Shown here piece after piece: positions 17,133-23,318 of a stretch of 64,000 nt of DNA; positions within the stretch are counted from its first letter, which is position 1, and every line of letters starts with the position of its first letter. Below the pieces are notes generated by a model. That model had not been told where the DNA came from. It made no database searches and saw only the letters and a list, made by a program, of their open reading frames with translations. This DNA comes from 20CM-2-55-15 sp964633285 (GTDB lineage: Bacteria; Acidobacteriota; Terriglobia; 20CM-2-55-15), in contig CAZWGA010000023.1 of assembly GCA_964633285.1 (NCBI GenBank), forward strand, positions 1 through 64,000. Direction: 5' to 3'. Both the position numbers and the translations under genes were made by a program.

Positions 17133-19961
17133 ATGCCGGCGGAAGATCTGTTGACCTGGTCCGAAGAAAAACTTCACACATTCACCGCATCCGCCACGCC
17201 CGAACATCTTCGCGAAACGCTCGGCGGCATCTGGGACGACATTCGCAGCGCCAAACACACACCGGGCCAGCCTCGAAATGCGCGGTCGGGGAAAAGCGTA
17301 AGTCTCGCAAGAATCGCGGTAAAAGTGGCCACACTTTCGGGTAACGAAAGCCTTTTACTCGAATCCTGGCGAATGATGGCCCACAGTTTGATGGCCGACG
17401 AGCAATACGACGCTGCCATTCCCTTTTATCGCGACCGCATCGAACGGCACGAAAAACTTGGAGATTTTCATCAGGCATCGCGCGCGCGCATGAGCTACGT
17501 GATTGCATTGCTGCACACTGGACGTTACTCGGAAGCGATCGAGGCGGGGCGCATCGCTGAAAAGTGGTTTCACGATCATGGAGATGACAGTAACTACGCG
17601 ATGGTCTGCACCAATCTCGGCAATGTTTACCATCGGCTGGACGATCATGCGGAAGCGTATCGATACTACGTCATTGCCGGGGACATCTTCACACGGCTTC
17701 ACAACCAGGGAGCTCTTGCCCAGGTTTCTCTGGACCTCGGAAATGCGCTGTCGAATCTCGACCGGTTCGAAGAATCCGACGGGATGTACGAACGCTCGGA
17801 GAAATTAAGCGAAGAACTCGGACTCGATGACGTGTACGCGCAAGCCAGCTACAATCGCGCATTTCTCTTTTATCTGCGCGGCCGTTACAGCGCAGCCCTG
17901 CAATCCTTCAGCAGATTAAGGATGCGGTTCGAAGAATCCGGCAGCCGGCGGTATTACGCGCTGTGCGATCTCGACGAAGCCGAAATCTACATCCAGCTCA
18001 ATTTATCGAAAGACGCGGTGGCGCTCGGGACTCGCGCGGCGGACCAGTTCGAAAAGATCGGCATGAAGTACGAACAGGCCAAAGCGACTGCGTTTCGCGG
18101 CGTCGCTTTGATTCAAATGCGCCATTTCTCCGATGCTCTCGAAACATTTCGGACAGCGCAGGAAATTTTCGAGGCGGAGGGCAATCGATACTGGATCGCC
18201 CTGCTCAACCTTTACCGCGCCGAAGTTCACATGTCGTTGCTTCGATACTGGGAGGCGCAGGCCCTCGCCACTGAAGCCAAAGCTGCATTTGAAGAACTGG
18301 GCCTGCCATCCAAACGCATCTTCAGCCTTGTTTTGCTCGGCCGCGTCGCCATGGCATTGAGCGACATCACGGCTGCCGAGAATCACACACGCGAGATTGC
18401 ATCCATCATCGGCAATACGGCGATACCGCTTGTTCTGTTTCCCTATCACATGTTGTGCGCGGAAATCGCGGAGCGCCTGAGAAAGCGAGAAGACGCGAAA
18501 CAACATTACGAAGCCGCAGTCCAGGAACTGGAACGCCATCAGGCGCGCCTGCATCACGATGACCTGCGCGTCACGTTCTTCAAAGGGCGGCAGCAGGCCT
18601 ACGACTCGCTCGTCCGCCTGTCGCTCGATCAAACCGGCAACGGCGACTACCTGACATCCGCGTACGCATGGTGCGAACGCGCGCGGTCGCGCGGCCTCAT
18701 CGAATTGCTGTCGCATTATGCGCCGGCTAGCCGAGGCAACGTGGATCGGACGCTTTTATCCAAGATCAACCGGCTTCGCGAGGAATTGAACATTCATTAC
18801 ACCCGCTCCCAGCCGGAGAGTCATCCGATCGGCGCTGCGGCCAACTATGAATCGATCGCGATGAAAGAACAGGAACTCGCGCGCACGCTGCGCGAAGTTT
18901 CGAGTGAAGATCCCGAGTATGCCTCGCTGCAACAGGTGTCGATTGCGACCCTGGATTCGGTTCAGGCCAATCTTCGGGAGGATACGACCCTGATCGAGTA
19001 CTTCATCACCGGAGACGAGGTGCTCGCATTTGTCATTTCTCGCAGCGACGCGAAGGTTGTGCGGCGTCTTTGTCCGGCAAGCCGCGTGTCAAGCCAGCAG
19101 GAACGTCTTCGATTCCAGTTGGAGAAATTCATGCTGAAAGGCGAATACCTGGAATCGCATGGGCAACAGATTCTGAATTCAACACGCCGGCACCTCCAGG
19201 AAATGTACAACTATCTGGTGGCGCCCTTCGTCGGCTCGATCCGGACTCCACACGTGACGATCATCCCGCATGGAATTCTGCACTTTCTTCCGTTTCATGC
19301 TTTCTTCAATGGCGAAAAATATCTTATCGATGAATTCGAAATCTCGTTCGCCCCGAGCGCTTCCGTATTGAAATACTGCCTCGATAAAAAAGATGTCGGA
19401 GAAACATCGCCTCTCCTCGTCGGCGTGGCGGATGAAAATGCGCCTCTCGTGGAAGAGGAACTGCTTACTCTGGGCCGGCTTTTTCCGGATGCGCGAGTCC
19501 TTCGCGGTGATGAAGCAACCCGCGAAAGGTTTGTCGAGAACAGCCAGGCTTCCTCATTCCTGCACATCGCAACTCATGCCGTCTTTCGCCAGGACAATCC
19601 CATGTTCTCGAGTTTTAAGCTGGCGGACGGGTGGTTTACAGCTTTTGACCTTTTTTCCATGAGTTGCCAGACCAACCTTGTGACTTTGAGTGGATGCCAA
19701 TCGGGGGTCAGCGAGGTTACCGGTAGTGACGACCTCCTCGGATTGATGAGGGGATTCCTTTACGCTGGAGCACGGTCGCTCCTCCTGAGCTTATGGAATG
19801 TGAACGACGCGTGCACAGCGGCGCTCATGGTTCGCTTTTATCAGGAATGGCTCAAAGGTACTTCAAAATCAACGGCATTACGGGCATCGATGCTTGCGAT
19901 TCGCGAAGAATACCCCAATCCTTTCTACTGGGCTCCTTTCCTGCTGGTTGGAAATCCATAG
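17133..19961 (+). CDS. TPR-CHAT caspase-like protease
   Basis: A 942-residue protein without a signal peptide or membrane helix, so cytosolic. Residues from about 70 to 480 are tetratricopeptide repeats (for example NYAMVCTNLGNVYHRLDDHA, AQASYNRAFLFYLRGRY). A linker follows, then a C-terminal CHAT domain from about residue 640 with the catalytic pair His815 (HIATHA) and Cys855 (LSGCQSG) and the closing WNVNDACTAALM...PFYWAPFLLVG. CHAT proteases are relatives of caspases and separase; several TPR-CHAT proteins are bacterial effectors that cut a partner on a trigger. It lies directly behind the ECF sigma gene and ahead of an anti-sigma-like gene and an S8 protease. The substrate is unknown. Confidence 0.88.
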   Translation: MPAEDLLTWSEEKLHTFTASATPEHLRETLGGIWDDIRSAKHTPGQPRNARSGKSVSLARIAVKVATLSGNESLLLESWRMMAHSLMADEQYDAAIPFYRDRIERHEKLGDFHQASRARMSYVIALLHTGRYSEAIEAGRIAEKWFHDHGDDSNYAMVCTNLGNVYHRLDDHAEAYRYYVIAGDIFTRLHNQGALAQVSLDLGNALSNLDRFEESDGMYERSEKLSEELGLDDVYAQASYNRAFLFYLRGRYSAALQSFSRLRMRFEESGSRRYYALCDLDEAEIYIQLNLSKDAVALGTRAADQFEKIGMKYEQAKATAFRGVALIQMRHFSDALETFRTAQEIFEAEGNRYWIALLNLYRAEVHMSLLRYWEAQALATEAKAAFEELGLPSKRIFSLVLLGRVAMALSDITAAENHTREIASIIGNTAIPLVLFPYHMLCAEIAERLRKREDAKQHYEAAVQELERHQARLHHDDLRVTFFKGRQQAYDSLVRLSLDQTGNGDYLTSAYAWCERARSRGLIELLSHYAPASRGNVDRTLLSKINRLREELNIHYTRSQPESHPIGAAANYESIAMKEQELARTLREVSSEDPEYASLQQVSIATLDSVQANLREDTTLIEYFITGDEVLAFVISRSDAKVVRRLCPASRVSSQQERLRFQLEKFMLKGEYLESHGQQILNSTRRHLQEMYNYLVAPFVGSIRTPHVTIIPHGILHFLPFHAFFNGEKYLIDEFEISFAPSASVLKYCLDKKDVGETSPLLVGVADENAPLVEEELLTLGRLFPDARVLRGDEATRERFVENSQASSFLHIATHAVFRQDNPMFSSFKLADGWFTAFDLFSMSCQTNLVTLSGCQSGVSEVTGSDDLLGLMRGFLYAGARSLLLSLWNVNDACTAALMVRFYQEWLKGTSKSTALRASMLAIREEYPNPFYWAPFLLVGNP

Positions 19962-19976
19962 GCAGACGGCGAAACC

Positions 19977-20056
19977 GGTGTCCGACCCAAGCTGCTGATG
20001 GAACAAGGGTCCGACACCCTCGGGGGTATCGGGCAACCCCCTGGAGGCATTTTTTT
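19977..20056 (+). terminator. Double hairpin with T-run between CHAT gene and anti-sigma-like gene
   Basis: Arms 19977-19988 (GGTGTCCGACCC) and 20007-20018 (GGGTCCGACACC) pair with one mismatch. A second stem GGGGG/CCCCC (20022-20026 with 20037-20041) follows, and seven Ts lie at 20050-20056. The T-run starts eight bases after the second stem, so termination may be partial. The 157-base gap is the longest in this otherwise tight cluster; an attenuator that lowers expression of the downstream genes is plausible. Confidence 0.4.
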
Positions 20057-20118
20057 ACCACCCACGTATTTTCACGGGGCATCCCCTGCACTTTTGGGCA
20101 GGAGGAAAGATTCCAGCA

Positions 20119-20712
20119 ATGCACTTAAGCACAGAAAAAGCCCTTGATCTTCTGGAAGACCGAATGGTCAAGGACGAACAAACATTCTGGTCGCGGCATA
20201 TGGATGCCTGCAAGGATTGCACACTGGAAGTTGGCCGCTTGTCACAGATTTCGAAGGATTTGAAACGTTCGCATTTGATGAGCGCGCCGAGTGAGGACCT
20301 GAATCGTGCATTCCAGATTCTTCCGAAGAAATCGGAAGAAAAAGAATCCACACTTCGACAGGTTCTGGCTGCGATCGTGTTCGATAGCTTCTTGCAACCC
20401 AATTTTGCCGGTGCCCGGCGAGCGGCCCTTGCTCAGGAGTCCAGGCAGTTGGTGTTACGGGCGGAAGACTTTGATATTCACATCAAGATCTGGGGTGAGC
20501 CCGAACATCGGCAAATGCTCGGACAGTTGCTTCCGCGCAGCGGCGATGATTTTGTTCAGATTGCACGGTTCCATTTACTGAGAAATGGAGAACGGTTGGA
20601 AACCACGGCTGTTGATGAACTCGGGGAATTCCATTTCGCTGACGTGCCCGAGGGAGATTTGAGCTTGCAGATCGATCTCCCGAACCTGACCGTGATCGGT
20701 GCCCTGAAGTAA
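20119..20712 (+). CDS. Zinc-motif anti-sigma-like regulatory protein
   Basis: A 197-residue soluble protein with no membrane helix. The N-terminus has H27-x3-C31-x2-C34 (RHMDACKDC), the signature of zf-HC2/ZAS anti-sigma domains, which hold ECF sigma factors. The middle is basic and helical. The C-terminal part (FVQIARFHLLRNGERLETTA...FHFADVPEGDLSLQIDLP) looks like a carboxypeptidase-regulatory-like beta domain. It lies between the TPR-CHAT and S8 protease genes in the sigma operon, so it is a natural regulator of that sigma factor and a candidate protease substrate. The anti-sigma role is inferred. AGGAGG lies about 13 bases before the ATG. Confidence 0.6.
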   Translation: MHLSTEKALDLLEDRMVKDEQTFWSRHMDACKDCTLEVGRLSQISKDLKRSHLMSAPSEDLNRAFQILPKKSEEKESTLRQVLAAIVFDSFLQPNFAGARRAALAQESRQLVLRAEDFDIHIKIWGEPEHRQMLGQLLPRSGDDFVQIARFHLLRNGERLETTAVDELGEFHFADVPEGDLSLQIDLPNLTVIGALK

Positions 20713-20763
20713 AAAAACAAGTAGTAATCAAGTTCGTTAGGAAACCAAGGAAGGTACTTCTAT

Positions 20764-22047
20764 ATGACAAGATGTCTGACTGTACTCGCGTTTGTTTCAA
20801 TCCTTTTGTTCTCCAGCCTGTCGTCAGGACAGATCCTTTCACCAGGCGGTTCGCTCCTTCAGCTCAACACTCCGCTGATTGTTCAGCTTTTGCCCGGGGT
20901 CAACATTAATTCGATTCTCGGCGTCCTCGGAGCAAAACTGATCGACAGCATTCCCGATGCAAATCAATACCTGTTGTCGCTGCCCGTCGTACCCTCTACC
21001 GCGCTTGCGTCGTCGTTGGGAATCCAATGGATGGAGACCAATACCGGCGTTGGCATGCCGAATGTCGCACAGCTTGGTGTCTTCAATGTTGTCAGCAGCG
21101 TCAAACCGGACTGGTACAAGACCCAGCCGCAATGGCTCGCTGTGAATTCATCGAAGGCGACGCAGTATTCAACAGGATACGGAGTGGTGGTGGCCGACCT
21201 TAATTCGCAGGTCGACTACAGCCATCCGGCTCTGCGCGGCCACCTGACGGGCGGTTACGATTTTGTCAACAACCGGGGAACGGGAACCGCGATTCTGAAT
21301 CAGGCCTCCAGCGGTTTTATGGATCAATCGAGCTCCGGCTTTATGGATCAGGCGAGCTCGGGTTTCATGGATCAGTCATCGAGCGGCTTCATGGATCGAA
21401 GCGGCCTTCCGGTGGCGAGTTCCAATCCGGCATACAGCCACGGCACCGAATGCGCGGGTGTGATTGCGGCGCTGGCGCCGAGCAGCATCATAATGCCGCT
21501 GAGGGTTTTTGACGATAACGGTGGTACGGATCTTGTCGATATCGGCAAAGCGATTCGCTACGCCGTTAAGAATGGCGCTCAAGTCATCAATATGAGCTTT
21601 GGAACACTTACGAACTCAAAGACCATCAAGAGTGCCATCGACTACGCTCAAAGCAAAGGCGTGATTCTGGTTGCATCCGCCGGCAATAACAACACTTCGT
21701 CTCCGCAGTATCCCGCGGCCTACCCTGGGATCCTGACGACGGCGGCAACCGACATCACCGACAAAAAGGGATCGTTCTCGAATTATGGCAGTTCGGTGGC
21801 AGTGGACGGCCCCGGAGTGAATGTGATTCTTCCTTATCCCGGCGGACTCTACACCGTCACTTCCGGTACCTCATTCAGCGCTCCTGCAGTCGCAGCGACG
21901 GCTGCTCTTGTACGGTCGTTGCGCATGACGGGAGTTGCCGCTTCGATTACTGGAACGGCGCTCAACATCGACAGCCAGAACCCCTCTTATGCAAAGCAGC
22001 TTGGATACGGCGAAATCGACATGCTTCGGGCAGTTTTAGGGAAGTAA
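20764..22047 (+). CDS. Subtilisin-like S8 serine protease with octapeptide-repeat loop
   Basis: A 427-residue secreted protease with signal peptide (MTRCLTVLAFVSILLFSSLS, cut near SSG-Q). A short propeptide-like region leads to the S8 domain with catalytic Asp145 (VVVADLNSQVD), His226 (SHGTECAG), oxyanion Asn308 (SAGNNN) and Ser370 (GTSFSAP). Two residues are inserted after the Asp compared with the usual DTGVD, and the HGT is followed by Glu instead of His. Residues 181-212, between Asp and His, are four tandem copies of an eight-residue unit. It is downstream of the anti-sigma-like gene and 21 bases before the HD-GYP gene. Protease identity is firm; target unknown. Confidence 0.9.
   Translation: MTRCLTVLAFVSILLFSSLSSGQILSPGGSLLQLNTPLIVQLLPGVNINSILGVLGAKLIDSIPDANQYLLSLPVVPSTALASSLGIQWMETNTGVGMPNVAQLGVFNVVSSVKPDWYKTQPQWLAVNSSKATQYSTGYGVVVADLNSQVDYSHPALRGHLTGGYDFVNNRGTGTAILNQASSGFMDQSSSGFMDQASSGFMDQSSSGFMDRSGLPVASSNPAYSHGTECAGVIAALAPSSIIMPLRVFDDNGGTDLVDIGKAIRYAVKNGAQVINMSFGTLTNSKTIKSAIDYAQSKGVILVASAGNNNTSSPQYPAAYPGILTTAATDITDKKGSFSNYGSSVAVDGPGVNVILPYPGGLYTVTSGTSFSAPAVAATAALVRSLRMTGVAASITGTALNIDSQNPSYAKQLGYGEIDMLRAVLGK
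21304..21399 (+). repeat. Four tandem 24-base units encoding (A/S)SSGFMD(Q/R)
   Basis: Each unit encodes Ala or Ser, then SSGFMD, then Gln (Arg in the last). The four DNA copies differ at many third positions (Ser as TCC, AGC, TCG, TCA; Gly as GGT, GGC; Phe as TTT, TTC; Gln as CAA, CAG), while the peptide stays constant. That argues for selection on the peptide rather than fresh slippage. The loop lies between the catalytic Asp and His of the S8 protease. Confidence 0.9.
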
Positions 22048-22068
22048 CTTTTTCAAGGATGAAAAACA

Positions 22069-22719
22069 ATGAACGCAACATTGTCGCTGGAAATGACCAC
22101 GGACCCTCAGTATCGAATCGCCGAACTGGAAGAACGATCCAAGCAGCAGACGCTCGCTATGGCGACCTCGTTAGTGTCTCTTATTGACCTGAGAGACCGC
22201 TATACGGGAAGCCATAGCGAACGCGTCGCCCAATATGTGCGTGGCATTGCCATGCAGATGTGCCTGCCCGATGAAGACACGGAGACCGCGGTATTCGCCG
22301 CTTCCCTGCACGACATCGGAAAGATCGGTGTTCCCGACCACGTCCTGCTCAAACCCGGTTCGCTCAACGACGATGAGTTTGCGTGGATTAAGAAGCATCC
22401 GGAGTGGGGCTGGATGGCGATCCGCAATGTCGATGGTTTTCAGGAAGCGGCTTTGCTCATTCTTCATCATCATGAGCGTCTGGATGGTCGAGGTTATCCG
22501 GGCAAACTTCGCGGAACAGAAATTCCTCTCGGAGCCCGGTTGATCACGGTTGCCGATTCCTACGACGCTCTGACTTCCAATCGTCCATACCGCAATGCAC
22601 GCAGCCAGCAGGAAGCGCTGGCCGAACTTCGACGTTGCGCCGGAACGCAATTCGATTCGGATGTTGTCGAAGCTTTCTGCGAATCTTTGGAATTCGGAAC
22701 ACGAGGCAGGATCGCCTAA
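22069..22719 (+). CDS. Stand-alone HD-GYP domain phosphodiesterase
   Basis: A 216-residue cytosolic protein made almost entirely of an HD-GYP domain. It has GSHSERVAQYV, the HD pair in SLHDIGKIGVPD, HHHERLDGRGYPG (HHE and GYP motifs), and RLITVADSYDALTSNRPYR. Such domains break down cyclic di-GMP or related cyclic dinucleotides with a metal centre. No receiver, PAS or membrane domain precedes it, only a 30-residue helical segment. It starts 21 bases after the S8 stop with AAGGA upstream, so it belongs to the same transcript and may add a second-messenger input. Confidence 0.87.
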   Translation: MNATLSLEMTTDPQYRIAELEERSKQQTLAMATSLVSLIDLRDRYTGSHSERVAQYVRGIAMQMCLPDEDTETAVFAASLHDIGKIGVPDHVLLKPGSLNDDEFAWIKKHPEWGWMAIRNVDGFQEAALLILHHHERLDGRGYPGKLRGTEIPLGARLITVADSYDALTSNRPYRNARSQQEALAELRRCAGTQFDSDVVEAFCESLEFGTRGRIA

Positions 22720-22735
22720 AGCTTGACGGAAGGAC

Positions 22736-22786
22736 CATCTCCTGCGATACAACTTGGTTTTGCCAGGTTGTATCGCAAAGGAGATG
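22736..22786 (+). promoter_or_regulatory. 22-bp hairpin enclosing the ribosome-binding site of the next gene
   Basis: Left arm 22736-22757 pairs with right arm 22763-22786 (loop TTTTG, two-base bulge AA, one T-G wobble). The right arm ends GGAGATG at 22780-22786, so the only Shine-Dalgarno of the downstream gene is fully base-paired with CATCTCC at 22736-22742. In RNA this would block initiation unless opened. It may also act as a transcription barrier after the HD-GYP gene, although no T-run follows. Confidence 0.6.
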
Positions 22787-22789
22787 AAA

Positions 22790-23269
22790 ATGAAATCCCG
22801 CACCACGCTTACGATCGCGCTGTTTGTTTTCGCTTCCACAATCACAATTCAGGCTCAAACTTCCTCTCGAAACCCAATGGCCGGCACATGGAAACTCGAC
22901 ACCGCCAAGTCGAAGTTCAGTCCGGGCCCGGCGCCCAAAGGTCAAACCGCCAAAATCGAAAGCGTCGGTGGCGGAATGAAAGTCACGATCGACCGGATGG
23001 AGCCGGACGGCAAAACGACTCATATCGAATGGATGGCGAAATTCGACGGCAAGGACTATCCGGTCAATGGCGACCCAAGCAGGGACAGCGTTTCGGCGAA
23101 GAAAGTCGACGACTACACCATCAACATCACCAACAAGAAGGCCGGCAAAGTGACCACAACCATTCACGCGGTCTATGCCCGCGACGGCAAGACGCGAACT
23201 GAAACGGTGACGGGTACCGATGCTCAGGGGAAAAAGATCAATAACGTCACCGCCTGGGACAGGCAGTGA
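22790..23269 (+). CDS. Small secreted protein of unknown function
   Basis: A 159-residue protein with signal peptide MKSRTTLTIALFVFASTITIQAQ. The mature part begins NPMAGTWKLDTAKSKFSPG, a short beta-rich domain seen in many secreted acidobacterial proteins without assigned function. It resembles lipocalin-like folds only loosely. The ATG at 22790 was chosen because GGAG ends six bases upstream; the ATG at 22784 would touch the Shine-Dalgarno. Translation is probably controlled by the hairpin that covers this ribosome-binding site. Confidence 0.7.
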   Translation: MKSRTTLTIALFVFASTITIQAQTSSRNPMAGTWKLDTAKSKFSPGPAPKGQTAKIESVGGGMKVTIDRMEPDGKTTHIEWMAKFDGKDYPVNGDPSRDSVSAKKVDDYTINITNKKAGKVTTTIHAVYARDGKTRTETVTGTDAQGKKINNVTAWDRQ

Positions 23270-23281
23270 TGTATGTGTCCG

Positions 23282-23305
23282 CGGTGTCAGACGAGGCTGA
23301 CACCG
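23282..23305. terminator. Bidirectional hairpin between convergent genes
   Basis: Perfect 9-bp stem CGGTGTCAG/CTGACACCG with a six-base loop between two converging genes. It has no T-run on either side, so strength is uncertain. The GGTGTC core is shared with the hairpin at 19977, suggesting a common repeat family. Confidence 0.5.
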
Positions 23306-23318
23306 AATTACCTTCTCG

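Noticed and set aside
21304..21399. CRISPR-like or minisatellite array
   Set aside because: Units are directly adjacent, in frame, and vary synonymously; they code for a peptide loop.
16606..22719. Type III-E CRISPR (craspase) locus
   Set aside because: The sigma/TPR-CHAT pairing recalls it, but there is no Cas7-11, no Cas1/Cas2 and no repeat array in the window.
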